NCBI GenBank assembly: GCA_016787725.1
Contig: JAEUTZ010000021.1
Coordinates: forward strand, 558,001-622,000
DNA from: Cyclobacteriaceae bacterium
GTDB taxonomy: Bacteria; Bacteroidota; Bacteroidia; Cytophagales; Cyclobacteriaceae
DNA length: 64,000 nucleotides
Reading direction: 5' to 3'
In this document: positions 16,467 to 26,076 of the stretch, piece after piece
How the letters are laid out: every line of letters begins with the position of its first letter
Numbering within the stretch: position 1 is the first letter of the stretch
The notes under the pieces: generated by a model
What the model was told of the DNA's origin: nothing
The model's input: the letters and a program-made list of their open reading frames with translations, nothing else
The model's database searches: none
Program-made: the position numbers and the translations under genes

Positions 16467-18893
16467 TTATTCGTTGCGTAATGATTGAACCGGATTGACC
16501 GAAGCCGCTTTTAGAGATTCATAAGCCACTGTCAACAAAGCAATGAGAATGGCAGCCAGGCCGGCATATACAAACACCCAAAGTGAAATCGGAATGTGGT
16601 AAGCGAAACCCTTTAACCATTCAGTCATGAAATACCAGGCCAATGGAATAGAAATGATAAGAGCAATTAATACCAGCCGGATGAATTCCTGCGACATCAT
16701 GCCGACTATCTGACTGACGCTGGCGCCCATTACTTTTCTTACCCCGATTTCTTTGAATCTACGTTCTGCCATATAGGTGGAGAGGCCATATAAGCCCAGG
16801 CAGCAGATGATCATGGCAATGATGGTAAAGCTGGTGATGATGTACCCTACTTTGCGATCTTCGTCATAGAGTTTTTGAATGTTCTGATCCAAAAAGGAAT
16901 ATTCAAAAGGAGTATCCTGGATCTGACTTTTCCAGATTTTCTCAAGTGTAGTGAGCGTTTGTTCAATTTGAGCAGTAGCGACATCCGCGATCAGAAAAGA
17001 ATACTGCTGGTGGGTAGATGCAAGTTCAAACAGGGTAGGATTAATTAGCTCTTTTAAGGAGGTCTGATGATAATCGGCCATCACACCGATCACCTCGTAC
17101 GAATATTTCTCACCTTGCCAGTCGAAATGAATCGATTGCCCGATGATTTCATCCTGAGTAAAGCCTAATTGTTTAACGGAAGTGACGTTAACAATTACCT
17201 TTCTTCGCTCCATTTCCTGATTGTCGGAAAAAGTGCGGCCTGCGAGCAAAGGAATGCTCAGCATTTCCAAATACCCGGGTGCAATCCGGTTTCGTCTGTG
17301 GATAATGGCATTGTCCATTGTACCACCCTCCTTGTAATACAACGCATCGCTGAAGATGACTGACCCCGGCATATAGTCCGCTGCGGATACCGAGTTCACT
17401 TCACTGGTTTGTTCGAATTCACGCTTCAGGTTTTCAAATTGGGAGCGAGCCTCGGTCGTGCGCAACGGTAAAATAATTTTTGCTTTTGAATCGAATCCCA
17501 GATCCTTATTCTGTAAATATTTTAATTGTTGGGATACAATGATCATTCCGCAAACTAGGGTAATGGCAATCATAAATTGAAATACCACCAACGATTGGCG
17601 CAGCCATCCGGAAGCATTTTGCAGGCCGGATTTTCCCTTCAGTACCTGAGCGGGCTGGAAAGAAGAAAGGTAGAAGGCGGGATAGCTCCCTGCAAGAATT
17701 CCGGTTATCAATGTAACGGCCAGCAAGGCACCGGTAATGAAATAGATATTCTCTGTGTTGAGTGCAATCGTTTTATCCGTAATCTGATTGAATGCCGGTA
17801 ATCCCAACTGAACCAAAATAACACTTACCAGGATGGCGAGTATTACAATAACCATCGCTTCTCCCAGCAGTTGACTGATCAATGAACTTCTAAATGCACC
17901 CATCACTTTCCGGATTCCAATTTCTCCCGCCCGTTTGGAGGCTTTGGCGGTAGAGAGGTTCATAAAATTGATGCAGGCGATTAACAAAATGAAAACTGCG
18001 ATGGAGGCAATGACATACAGGTAGGTAATGCGGGGACGTTGGCGGATATCGGATCGTAAGTAGATATCTTTCACGGGTTCAAGCCCCAGGGTTTTGCTCA
18101 TGCCCAACGCTTTCATGTCTTCAGCACCGTACTTAATCAGCACTTCATTCATTTTGCGGATCACTGTTTGTGGATCACTTCCGGGATGCAGTTTCAAATA
18201 AGCAGGAACAAAATTTTGACCAGCCCATTCCCCCGTTGCTTGTGGATTTGTTCGCAGGTATTCAGCCCATCCCGAACTCATCATCGAAACGATAAAATTG
18301 GGTTGCACATGGCTCTTTAAGGTGGACCGAAACACACCGGTTATTTTAAAGTTAATCGGGTCGCCACCCTGGGCGATTTGAATGCCTTGGTCCAAAGCCG
18401 GCTCATCCCCAAAAAGTTTCTTGGCCAGTCGATCGGAAATCACTACAGTATTCGCATCCGTAAGCGCAGTTTCCGGATCTCCTTCAATGAATTCAAAGGT
18501 CAATACTTCAAACAGCGTGGAGTCGGCAATAAATCCATTGGTTTCGTAAAAGACGTTATCCTCATGCTTGATCAGATTCTGAGCAACACCGGGGGGATTT
18601 AGTAACCGGGTGGCCGCTTGCACTTCCGGAATCTCCTCCTTCATGGTCATGCCGATGGGCGGAGAGGTGGACCCCAATTTATCAATACCCCGGTCAGACT
18701 CAAATTGAGTGGTGATCAGATATAAATCGTCCCGTTGGAGATGATACTGATCATAACTTAATTCATCCTGAATGTACAAGGCCAATATCAGGCAACAGGC
18801 AACACCCAGGGCTAACCCCGAGATATTAATAATGGAGTAGAGTTTGTTACGCAGCAGGTTACGGAAGGCAATTTTCAGATAATTCTGAAGCAT
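16467..18893 (-). CDS. FtsX/MacB-type ABC permease
   Basis: This 808-aa permease starts at 18893 (MLQNYLKIAFRNLLRNKLYSII), a start that matches the N-termini of its two downstream paralogs. It has the same layout: helix, MacB-PCD-like periplasmic domain with LYLITTQFESDRG, FtsX core (SKRAGEIGIRKVMGAFRS), second periplasmic domain, second core (ERRFKEIGVRKVMGASVS) and tail NPVQSLRNE. No ATPase gene adjoins it. It is the first gene of the tandem array of three and probably heads the operon that ends with the kinase and regulator at 9.3-11.6 kb. Confidence 0.9.
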   Translation of the reverse strand: MLQNYLKIAFRNLLRNKLYSIINISGLALGVACCLILALYIQDELSYDQYHLQRDDLYLITTQFESDRGIDKLGSTSPPIGMTMKEEIPEVQAATRLLNPPGVAQNLIKHEDNVFYETNGFIADSTLFEVLTFEFIEGDPETALTDANTVVISDRLAKKLFGDEPALDQGIQIAQGGDPINFKITGVFRSTLKSHVQPNFIVSMMSSGWAEYLRTNPQATGEWAGQNFVPAYLKLHPGSDPQTVIRKMNEVLIKYGAEDMKALGMSKTLGLEPVKDIYLRSDIRQRPRITYLYVIASIAVFILLIACINFMNLSTAKASKRAGEIGIRKVMGAFRSSLISQLLGEAMVIVILAILVSVILVQLGLPAFNQITDKTIALNTENIYFITGALLAVTLITGILAGSYPAFYLSSFQPAQVLKGKSGLQNASGWLRQSLVVFQFMIAITLVCGMIIVSQQLKYLQNKDLGFDSKAKIILPLRTTEARSQFENLKREFEQTSEVNSVSAADYMPGSVIFSDALYYKEGGTMDNAIIHRRNRIAPGYLEMLSIPLLAGRTFSDNQEMERRKVIVNVTSVKQLGFTQDEIIGQSIHFDWQGEKYSYEVIGVMADYHQTSLKELINPTLFELASTHQQYSFLIADVATAQIEQTLTTLEKIWKSQIQDTPFEYSFLDQNIQKLYDEDRKVGYIITSFTIIAMIICCLGLYGLSTYMAERRFKEIGVRKVMGASVSQIVGMMSQEFIRLVLIALIISIPLAWYFMTEWLKGFAYHIPISLWVFVYAGLAAILIALLTVAYESLKAASVNPVQSLRNE

Positions 18894-19027
18894 GGGTATT
18901 ATTTTATACACCCGCTTACTCTAATTCAATGCCAAATAGAAATAGGTTTTTTTCGGTTAATTAAGCAGATCGGGCTTCTACTTCACGGCCATTTTTGGAC
19001 GGAGGCGTCCGTTATCGACCACCGATT

Positions 19028-21019
19028 TTATCCATGGTATCGCAGCTCCTTTTCGCGTTCCGATTCTTCCTTCTCGCGCTTGATGCGAACTTTGGCCGGA
19101 GGACCAACCATGATCGGAACGCGTTCAACTTCAACGTTGGCCAGTTCCAGTCCGTACATTTCTTCGGTGGAAAGACTGTAGTTTTTAATGAAGCGATAGC
19201 CTTGAATGATCAGGTTGTCGAAGTTGGAGATTTCGCTATCCACGGAGGCCAATGAGTGCAGAATAATAAACTTGAAGTCGGCCGGAAGGCTGTGCTTTTG
19301 CAACGAATCATAATGACTGGTCAAATCAATCTCGGCACTCTCGGCCATGTCGTGCAGAATCTTATTAAATAATAGGTTTACCCGATGATCGGTTTTGAAC
19401 CCTAACTTGATCCGGATGAAGAAACACTTTTTTGGAATGATGGTGTCTACAGAATACTTGGAGGTATAGGGACTGTCCACCGTATCCACGTGAATGAACC
19501 AATAAACATCGGCTCGCTTGGGTCGTTTCTTAAAGATCGAATAAACAATGTTCGAATCAATGTAGCGTTTGCTGTTGGCCACCGCCATGTACACCAGGTT
19601 AGTGGCTTCTTTTGGCACACTCGTATCGGCTTGTAAATCCTGAATGAGTGGCACGTAATGCTTTAGGTCCACAAACTCGGTATGGCGGTCGCGCAGGATG
19701 CGGGCCCGCAACAGGATATACATCATCAGGAAGAAGACAAAGGCAATGGAAAAGGAGAACCACCCGCCATGGGTAAACTTACTCAGGTTGGAGATGAGGA
19801 AAGACCCTTCAATAGAGAAAAACAGCAACGCAATGACTGAGGTTCGGATGGTAGACTTTTTGGAAGTGGAAAAATAGTAAACGAGCAACGAAGTGGTCAT
19901 CAGCATATCGAAGGTGATGGCTAACCCGTAAGCGGACTGCATCGCATCCGACTCTTTAAAGTAAAGTACCACCATGATACAACCCAGCATAAGAATCCAA
20001 TTGATTGCGGGGATATAAATTTGCCCCATTACCTGACTTGGATAGCGGACCCGTGTGGCCGGCCATAATTTTAATTTCATGGCCTCATTCACCAGGGTAA
20101 AGGTACCTGAGATCAATGCCTGGCTGGCGATGATGGTGGCCATAGTAGCCAACACAACACCAATGAAAAGCAAAGCTTGCGGCATGATTTCAAAGAAAGG
20201 AATGGCACCTTCCAACCGGGTACCCTGATGTTCCAGTAGCCAGGCTCCCTGACCAAAGTAGCTCAGCAACAAGCATACTTTTACGAAGCCCCAACCCAGC
20301 CGGATGTTTGCCTTTCCGCAATGCCCAAGGTCCGAATACATGGCTTCCGCCCCCGTGGTACACAGGAATACAGCACCTAAAATCCAGAACCCTCCCGGAT
20401 ATTTAACCAATAAATCATAGGCGTATACGGGATTGATGGCTCTTAAGACACCAACATTTCCTGATAAGTGATAAAACCCTATGGAGCCGATGAACACGAA
20501 CCATAACAACATGACAGGACCGAAGGTGGTGCCTACCACGCGACTACCAAATTGCTGGAAAATGAACAAGCCAAGGAGGATGGCAATCACAATGGTGAGG
20601 ATCGTCTGCTCAGAAATATCCGGGTTGAGTGTGCGTAACCCTTCAATGGCTGAGGTAACACTAATGGCCGGGGTGATGAAGCCATCGGCAATCAACGTGC
20701 AGCACCCAATGATGGCTGGAAAGATTACCCACCGGGCTTTGTACCTGCGCACGAGCGCATACAATGCAAAAATTCCACCTTCCCCTTTGTTGTCGGCATT
20801 TAATGCGAGGTAAACATATTTGAGGGTGGTGATCAGGGTGAGGGTCCAGAATACACAGGAAAGTCCACCGTAAATTAAATCTTCCGTAATCACATGGTCG
20901 CCCACGATAAACCGAAGGGTATAAATAGGAGAAGTTCCAATGTCTCCGTAGATGATGCCCAAGGCCACCAACATCCCGGCTGCTGAAATTTTATGAAGAC
21001 GTGAATCTTTGGAATCCAT
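19028..21019 (-). CDS. kup: Kup-type potassium uptake protein
   Basis: This 663-aa protein belongs to the KUP/HAK/KT family: proton-driven K+ uptake across the inner membrane. It shows the family start ISAAGMLVALGIIYGDIGTSPIYTL, the conserved NADNKGEGGIFALYALVRR loop, about 12 hydrophobic segments up to about residue 430, and a long cytoplasmic tail ending in basic residues (KVRIKREKEESEREKELRYHG). The start codon shares one base with the stop of the NADH dehydrogenase gene (TAATG type), so the two are translationally coupled. K+ uptake and respiration in one transcript may reflect osmotic or energy adaptation, but this is inference. Confidence 0.9.
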   Translation of the reverse strand: MDSKDSRLHKISAAGMLVALGIIYGDIGTSPIYTLRFIVGDHVITEDLIYGGLSCVFWTLTLITTLKYVYLALNADNKGEGGIFALYALVRRYKARWVIFPAIIGCCTLIADGFITPAISVTSAIEGLRTLNPDISEQTILTIVIAILLGLFIFQQFGSRVVGTTFGPVMLLWFVFIGSIGFYHLSGNVGVLRAINPVYAYDLLVKYPGGFWILGAVFLCTTGAEAMYSDLGHCGKANIRLGWGFVKVCLLLSYFGQGAWLLEHQGTRLEGAIPFFEIMPQALLFIGVVLATMATIIASQALISGTFTLVNEAMKLKLWPATRVRYPSQVMGQIYIPAINWILMLGCIMVVLYFKESDAMQSAYGLAITFDMLMTTSLLVYYFSTSKKSTIRTSVIALLFFSIEGSFLISNLSKFTHGGWFSFSIAFVFFLMMYILLRARILRDRHTEFVDLKHYVPLIQDLQADTSVPKEATNLVYMAVANSKRYIDSNIVYSIFKKRPKRADVYWFIHVDTVDSPYTSKYSVDTIIPKKCFFIRIKLGFKTDHRVNLLFNKILHDMAESAEIDLTSHYDSLQKHSLPADFKFIILHSLASVDSEISNFDNLIIQGYRFIKNYSLSTEEMYGLELANVEVERVPIMVGPPAKVRIKREKEESEREKELRYHG

Positions 21020-22350
21020 TATACCGGTTGCTTGTTCAACTCTTCGTGGTTAATTTTTTCCTCATTGCGGCCAATAATCAGTCGGTTGCTTCGGTCGTAG
21101 CTGAAGTAATTCCACATCCAGCTGAAAAAGGTAAACACTTTATTCCGAAATCCAACAATCGACATCAGATGGACAAACATCCAGACATACCAGGCAAAAA
21201 ATCCCTGAAACCGGACCCCTTTCATATCCACAACCGCCTTGTGTCTTCCAATGGTTGCCATGGAGCCTTTGTCAAAGTAACGAAATGGCTTTAAGGGTTT
21301 CTTCAGGATGATGTTCCGGATATTGCGGGCTACCAACCGGCCTTGTTGCTGGGCAGGCGGAGCCATCATGGGGTGTCCTTTAGGAAATTTCACATCTCCA
21401 TCCAGCAAGGCTACATCCCCAATGGCAAAAATATTGGAGTATCCTTTTACGCGATTGAATTCATCCACCATGATCCGGTTTCCACGCGCGATCAACTCCG
21501 GTGCAATACCCGCCACCGGATTCCCTTTCACACCGGCTGCCCAGATCAGGGACCGGGAAATCAGACGCTCGCCAGAACTTAAAATCACTTCATAACCATC
21601 GTACGATTTTACCGCAGCATTAAGGTGCACTTTCACGCCCATGTCGGTTAAAAATTCCAGTGCCTTTTTACCTGCTTGTTCCGACATCCCATTTAAAAGC
21701 CGCGGGGATGCCTCGATCAGATGGATGTCCATCTGACGCATATCCAGCTCTTTGTAATCCATGGGGAAAACATTTTTTTTAAGCTCCGTCAACGCCCCCG
21801 CCAATTCCACACCCGTAGGTCCGCCCCCTACAATCACAAAATCCATCAGGCTGTTCATCACTTCCAGATCTTCGGCAAGCAGCGCATACTCCAATTGCCT
21901 GATTATTTTGTTACGGAGTTTGGTGGCATCCACAATATTCTTCATGGACGATGCGTTTTTCTCCACTTCGCTCATCCCATAAAAATTGGTAACAGCACCG
22001 GTAGCAATGACCAGGTAGTCGTATTTCACTCCACCAATGGAAGTTTCAATGTAGTTTTCATCCGGGTGGATCGTTTTTACTTCGCCCAGGCGAAAATAAA
22101 AGTCATCCTGCTTACCAAATAGCTTTCGGAAAGGCGCCACAATGGAGTTGGTCTCCAGGCCAGAGGTGGCCACCTGATAAAGCAGGGGTTGAAAGGTGTG
22201 GTGATTATACTTATCAAATAATACGACCTGGGTTTTGAAGCCGCGCAATCCTTTTACTACTTCCAGGCCTCCAAAGCCGCCTCCGATCACGATAACACGA
22301 GGTCTGCCAAGGTCGGCAATACGCGTGCGCGTAGTAATTAATTTTGGCAT
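21019..22350 (-). CDS. ndh: Type II NADH dehydrogenase (NAD(P)/FAD-dependent oxidoreductase)
   Basis: This 443-aa protein is a single-subunit, non-proton-pumping NADH:quinone oxidoreductase. An N-terminal FAD-binding GxGxxG lies in VIGGGFGGLEVVKGL, and a second nucleotide site in VIVGGGPTGVELAGAL. It also has the AIGDVALLDGDVKFPKGHPM FAD motif and the quinone-side AQQQGRLVARNI. A C-terminal membrane-associating stretch (FFAWYVWMFVHLMSIVGF) fits NDH-2. It would feed electrons from NADH to menaquinone. It heads the operon with kup. Confidence 0.85.
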   Translation of the reverse strand: MPKLITTRTRIADLGRPRVIVIGGGFGGLEVVKGLRGFKTQVVLFDKYNHHTFQPLLYQVATSGLETNSIVAPFRKLFGKQDDFYFRLGEVKTIHPDENYIETSIGGVKYDYLVIATGAVTNFYGMSEVEKNASSMKNIVDATKLRNKIIRQLEYALLAEDLEVMNSLMDFVIVGGGPTGVELAGALTELKKNVFPMDYKELDMRQMDIHLIEASPRLLNGMSEQAGKKALEFLTDMGVKVHLNAAVKSYDGYEVILSSGERLISRSLIWAAGVKGNPVAGIAPELIARGNRIMVDEFNRVKGYSNIFAIGDVALLDGDVKFPKGHPMMAPPAQQQGRLVARNIRNIILKKPLKPFRYFDKGSMATIGRHKAVVDMKGVRFQGFFAWYVWMFVHLMSIVGFRNKVFTFFSWMWNYFSYDRSNRLIIGRNEEKINHEELNKQPV

Positions 22351-22459
22351 TTAAAGAGAATTCTGGCCTTAAAAAGTGTGCAATTTACAGGTTGTCGAAT
22401 GATTTATTCCGGTTTGAAATTTTTTTTTGTTCTTGAACCTTTAACCAGAGTAAACCCTG

Positions 22460-22467
22460 TAATTTTG
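22460..22467 (+). promoter_or_regulatory. Promoter -7 element TAATTTTG upstream of the coiled-coil lipoprotein gene
   Basis: TAATTTTG matches the Bacteroidota -7 consensus TAnnTTTG, 21 nt before the ATG at 22489. A TTG at 22433-22435 could be the -33 element, though the 24-nt gap is slightly long. Confidence 0.5.
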
Positions 22468-22488
22468 AATACTAAACAAACAACCGTT

Positions 22489-23232
22489 ATGGTAAAGCAA
22501 TTCTTAGTAGTATGTTCAATCGGTGCCGTCATGATGAGCTGTGGCGGGGAGGCCGAAAAGTTAAGAACACAAGTTGACAGTTTAAAAAATGAACTTGAAA
22601 CCAGCCAGCAGTTCGCTCAAACCCTGCAGGAAGTGGGTGTTTTGATGGACTCCATTGATGAAAACAGAAAGTTATTGCGGGTAAACATGGTGGAAGGAAC
22701 CACCTACGATGATTATACCGCGCGGATGAAGGACATTAACAATTATGTAAAGGATACCCAAAACAAAATTGAAGATCTTGAAAAGTCGTTGAAGAAATCA
22801 AAAGGGAATACCAATGCATTGAGTGCAACCATCAAGAAGTTAAAGGCCGATTTGGAAGAGCGGAATAAGGAAATTGCAGCGCTGAATGAACATGTAGATC
22901 AGTTGCGCAATGAAAACCAAAACCTGATCACAACCGTAGGTTTGCAGGAAGCGGAGCTGAATGACAAGGAAGCACAAATCGCGGCCAAGCAACAAGAACT
23001 GGCTTTGATTGAAGCCAAGATTCAGGAATTGATGATTGCCAGCAAAGTTAGTGAGGCGGATTCGTACTATGCCCGCGCGCAGGCGGTGGAGGAAGCTGCC
23101 AACCGGACCAAACTAGCACCCAAGAAGAAGAAGGAGACTCTGAAAGAAGCCATTGAACTATATAAGAAGTCACTGTCTTTGGGTAAGGAAGAAGCCCAAG
23201 CCAAGATTACTGAGTTAGAGAAGAAGATTTAA
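22489..23232 (+). CDS. Coiled-coil lipoprotein, 247 aa
   Basis: The start at 22489 gives MVKQFLVVCSIGAVMMSCGG, a lipoprotein signal with a lipobox-like MMSC; in-frame codons before it are noise. The mature protein is almost wholly charged heptad repeat (KLRTQVDSLKNELETSQQ onward). A central run has DLEKSLKKSKGN, NALSATIKKLKADLEER and NQNLITTVGLQEAELNDKE, followed by a C-terminal part rich in KKKKETLKEAIELYKKSLS. It is likely a membrane-anchored periplasmic coiled coil; the function is unknown. Its promoter and terminator suggest a single-gene transcript, divergent from ndh. Confidence 0.8.
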   Translation: MVKQFLVVCSIGAVMMSCGGEAEKLRTQVDSLKNELETSQQFAQTLQEVGVLMDSIDENRKLLRVNMVEGTTYDDYTARMKDINNYVKDTQNKIEDLEKSLKKSKGNTNALSATIKKLKADLEERNKEIAALNEHVDQLRNENQNLITTVGLQEAELNDKEAQIAAKQQELALIEAKIQELMIASKVSEADSYYARAQAVEEAANRTKLAPKKKKETLKEAIELYKKSLSLGKEEAQAKITELEKKI

Positions 23233-23253
23233 CTGGAGATCGCTGTTCGGAAG

Positions 23254-23281
23254 AGCCCTGGCAAACGTCAGGGCTTTTTTG
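23254..23281 (+). terminator. Rho-independent terminator after the coiled-coil lipoprotein gene
   Basis: AGCCCTG (23254-23260) pairs with CAGGGCT (23269-23275) across an 8-nt loop, and a T-run follows. It lies 21 bp after the stop. The stop codon of the convergent VanZ gene (23268-23270) falls inside it. Confidence 0.85.
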
Positions 23282-23645
23282 TTAAAGAGCTTGGCCAGAT
23301 AAAAACGGCCATAATCACAGACAAACCAACCCCGATCGTATCCAGCACCCAATCCCAGAGATCCGGGGTTCTTCCCGGAATCAAACGTTGGTAACTCTCA
23401 TCCAACGCACCAAACAAAGAACCGATGACGAGTGTAAGAAGGAGATTATACCTTTTGCTAAAAAACTCAAGCCGCGACCAGCGGAATAGAAATATCCCCA
23501 ACACAAAATACTCAACGCAGTGAATCAGTTTGTCGGGAGTGAGTTGAAATGCTTTTGGAATATTGCTGCCGGGAACGGAGGAGCCCGCAATAATAAGCAG
23601 CCCAATACCAAGGGCGCTCCAGCGCGCCTGTTGCAAAGAATTCAT
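23268..23645 (-). CDS. VanZ-family membrane protein
   Basis: This 125-aa protein has three to four hydrophobic segments. Its family cues are GSSVPGSNIPKAFQLTPDKLIHCVEYFVLGIFLFRW, with the conserved KLIH...EY, and ESYQRLIPGRTPDLWDWVLDTIG. VanZ is known for raising teicoplanin resistance in enterococci, but most family members are of unknown role, perhaps acting on the envelope. Its start is 6 bp after the antiporter stop on the same strand, so the two are likely co-transcribed. The terminator of the convergent lipoprotein gene overlaps the 3-prime end. Confidence 0.85.
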   Translation of the reverse strand: MNSLQQARWSALGIGLLIIAGSSVPGSNIPKAFQLTPDKLIHCVEYFVLGIFLFRWSRLEFFSKRYNLLLTLVIGSLFGALDESYQRLIPGRTPDLWDWVLDTIGVGLSVIMAVFIWPSSLTKKP

Positions 23646-23651
23646 ACAGGG

Positions 23652-24638
23652 CTACTCCATGCCAATCAGGTAAACCGTGTAGGCCACATAACTGGATAAC
23701 AAGAGAAAGGCCTCCCACCGATCCAACTTCCGTTGATTGAGGGTGAACATAAAGATCATTAATACCAGCGTAGAGGCCATTGTGACGTATAAATCAAAAT
23801 TCAACGCCTGGTTGTAAGACATAGGATTAATAAAACCGGTAACACCAAGGATGAAGAAAATATTGAAAATATTTGAACCCACCACATTGCCGATCGCGAT
23901 GTCGGTATTTTTACGATAGGCTGCGACAGCGGAGGTGGCCAATTCCGGTAAGGAGGTGCCGGCTGCCAGGATGGTCAATCCGATCAATTTCTCACTCAAA
24001 CCAAAATACTTGGCAATACTGGTGGCGCTGTTCACCACCGTAGTACCGCCCCCAATCAGCATGGCTAGCCCCAAGGCAACCATGCCCAAAGCGAGTGTGG
24101 TTTTATAAATTTTTATTTCTTGCGTCTCACCATATTCGCTTGCGTTTTTCATGGTTCGGTAGATGTACAAAAGGAACCCACCGAAGAAAAGCAAAAGAAT
24201 AAAGCTATCCATCCGGCTGATCATATCATTGTCACTTTTCCACAACAAATGATCATTGACCAGAATGAATAGCACACCGGCTGCCAACAAGGAGAGCGGC
24301 ACTTCAAACTTCACCGTATTCCGTTGAACAACTAATGGATAGATCAATCCCGCAATGCCCAGAATGAATAAGAGATTAAAATTGTTGCTGCCGATAACGT
24401 TGCCAAAAGAGGCATCATTTTTTCCATTCAAAGCGGACAATAAACTTACAATCAATTCAGGCATCGATGTTCCAAAAGCAACTACGGTAAGACCGATGGC
24501 CAGATTGGATATACCATTCTTTTTAGCGATTGACGATGAACCGTTTACGAGAAAATCAGCCCCTTTAATAAGGATAACAAAACCGATCAGAAGGTCCAGA
24601 AACTGAAAGGTGAGACCTTCGAAGAAATAGGAGAGCAT
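23652..24638 (-). CDS. CaCA-family Na+/Ca2+ antiporter (YrbG-like)
   Basis: This 328-aa protein starts at 24638 (MLSYFFEGLTFQFLDLLIG). It contains about ten membrane helices and two copies of the CaCA alpha repeat: the first around GLTVVAFGTSMPELIVSLLSA and GNVIGSNNFNLLFILG, the second around GLTILAAGTSLPELATSAVAA and GNVVGSNIFNIFFILG. Acidic residues in the GTSxPE motifs bind cation. Exchange of Ca2+ or other cations for Na+ or H+ across the inner membrane is expected. It is the first of a two-gene operon with VanZ and divergent from the CNNM/CorC gene. Confidence 0.9.
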   Translation of the reverse strand: MLSYFFEGLTFQFLDLLIGFVILIKGADFLVNGSSSIAKKNGISNLAIGLTVVAFGTSMPELIVSLLSALNGKNDASFGNVIGSNNFNLLFILGIAGLIYPLVVQRNTVKFEVPLSLLAAGVLFILVNDHLLWKSDNDMISRMDSFILLLFFGGFLLYIYRTMKNASEYGETQEIKIYKTTLALGMVALGLAMLIGGGTTVVNSATSIAKYFGLSEKLIGLTILAAGTSLPELATSAVAAYRKNTDIAIGNVVGSNIFNIFFILGVTGFINPMSYNQALNFDLYVTMASTLVLMIFMFTLNQRKLDRWEAFLLLSSYVAYTVYLIGME

Positions 24639-24735
24639 GGATGTGGTGTTTAGGGTATCCGAAAGATAAAATCTTTTCTTTATCACTAAAAAGGTACATT
24701 CAAAAAATTACCCTGTTCAGAACCGCGGTTTCTGT

Positions 24736-24743
24736 TAAATTTG
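24736..24743 (+). promoter_or_regulatory. Promoter -7 element TAAATTTG upstream of the CNNM/CorC gene
   Basis: TAAATTTG fits TAnnTTTG exactly, 12 nt upstream of the ATG at 24755. A good -33 TTTG was not seen. The intergenic region is shared with the divergent antiporter gene. Confidence 0.45.
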
Positions 24744-24754
24744 CAGTTCGCATC

Positions 24755-26047
24755 ATGACCATAGACATCATAATTACTCTTTTTCTGGTCCTTTTGAATG
24801 GCTTTTTTGTTGCAGCCGAGTTTGCCATTGTAAAGGTCCGGTCTTCGCAAATCGCACTCGAAAAAGGTACATTATCGAAAGATGCAGCCAAAATTATCGT
24901 CAATAACCTCGATGGATTTTTGGCCGCCACCCAGTTGGGAATTACCCTGGCCAGTTTGGGATTAGGGTGGGTTGGCGAGGATGTTGTATCCACCATCATT
25001 CTGAACCTAATGAACTCGCTCAATCTTGAATTGAGTGAATCGGCAGCCCATAGCATAGCTCTTCCAGTTGCATTCCTTGTATTAACCATCCTGCACATTG
25101 TTTTTGGCGAATTAGCGCCAAAATCGATTGCCATCCGCTATCCCGCCAGCACTACCTTGCGGGTCTCTATTGCCTTACGGATTTTCTATTTTGTATTCCG
25201 CCCCTTCATTTGGCTCCTGAACGGATTTGCCAATTTGATCCTGAAGCTGTTTGGAATTAAGCCCATGAGTGAAATAGAGATTCACTCGGAAGAAGAGTTG
25301 AAACTGATTATTGCAGAAAGCGAAGAAGGCGGGGCGATCGAAACATCAGAGCGGGAGTTGATTCAGAACGTTTTTGATTTTGATAACCGGGTTGCCCGCC
25401 AGGTGATGGTGCCACGCGTAAAAATGAGTATGATTAAAGCGGATACCACCATTCAGGAAGCGATGAATATTGTTTTGAAAGAGGGGTATTCGAGATATCC
25501 GATTTACGAGCAATCGAAAGATGAAATTATAGGTGTTGTCCATTCCAAAGATATTGTCTCAAACTACATTCAACAAACCGGAAAAGGGTTGAAGGAAATT
25601 ATGCGGCCCGTGCAATTTATACCCGAAACCAAACCGATCGATGTGTTGTTGCGGGACTTTCAGCGCACCAAGGCGCAGATGGCATTTGTCGTGAGTGAGT
25701 TTGGCGGCATTATTGGCCTCGTTACCCTGGAAGATATCCTGGAAGAACTGGTGGGTGAAATACAGGACGAACATGATCAAGAGCAGCAAATTGTGGTCAC
25801 CAGCGATAAGAAAACATTCCAGATCGCTGCACAATCTTCTTTACATGATATCAACAAGTTGCTCGATGTGCCTTTTCCGGAGGCCGAAGAGTATGAGACC
25901 CTGGCCGGGTTGCTAACGTATGAACATCCCGCCTTAAAGGAAGGTGATGTTTTGTCGGTATTAAATTATCAGGTAAAAATCCTGAAGATCAATCAGACCT
26001 TACCCGAGTTGGTGGAGGCGAAATTAGTGGTTGCGGAAAAAGCCTGA
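24755..26047 (+). CDS. CNNM/CorC-family membrane protein (hemolysin C-like), 430 aa
   Basis: The start at 24755 (MTIDIIITLFLVLLNGFFVAAEF) begins a DUF21 transmembrane domain (about 1-180: four hydrophobic segments, ATQLGITLASLGLGWVGE). A CBS pair follows (about 200-330: FDFDNRVARQVMVPRVKMSMI, then GYSRYPIYEQSKDEIIGVVHSKDI), then a CorC/HlyC transporter-associated domain (about 345-425: SDKKTFQIAAQSS). The family exports Mg2+ or regulates cation flux. The gene follows the divergent CaCA antiporter and is convergent with corA, so several divalent-cation transporters lie together. Confidence 0.9.
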   Translation: MTIDIIITLFLVLLNGFFVAAEFAIVKVRSSQIALEKGTLSKDAAKIIVNNLDGFLAATQLGITLASLGLGWVGEDVVSTIILNLMNSLNLELSESAAHSIALPVAFLVLTILHIVFGELAPKSIAIRYPASTTLRVSIALRIFYFVFRPFIWLLNGFANLILKLFGIKPMSEIEIHSEEELKLIIAESEEGGAIETSERELIQNVFDFDNRVARQVMVPRVKMSMIKADTTIQEAMNIVLKEGYSRYPIYEQSKDEIIGVVHSKDIVSNYIQQTGKGLKEIMRPVQFIPETKPIDVLLRDFQRTKAQMAFVVSEFGGIIGLVTLEDILEELVGEIQDEHDQEQQIVVTSDKKTFQIAAQSSLHDINKLLDVPFPEAEEYETLAGLLTYEHPALKEGDVLSVLNYQVKILKINQTLPELVEAKLVVAEKA

Positions 26048-26053
26048 GCGGTT

Positions 26054-26076
26054 AAGTGGTTAAACTAGAACCACTT
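26054..26076. terminator. Shared hairpin at the convergent CNNM/corA gene ends
   Basis: AAGTGGTT (26054-26061) pairs with AACCACTT (26069-26076) over a 7-nt loop, spanning the corA stop (26065-26067). It sits between convergent genes. T-runs on both sides are weak, so terminator function is tentative. Confidence 0.4.
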
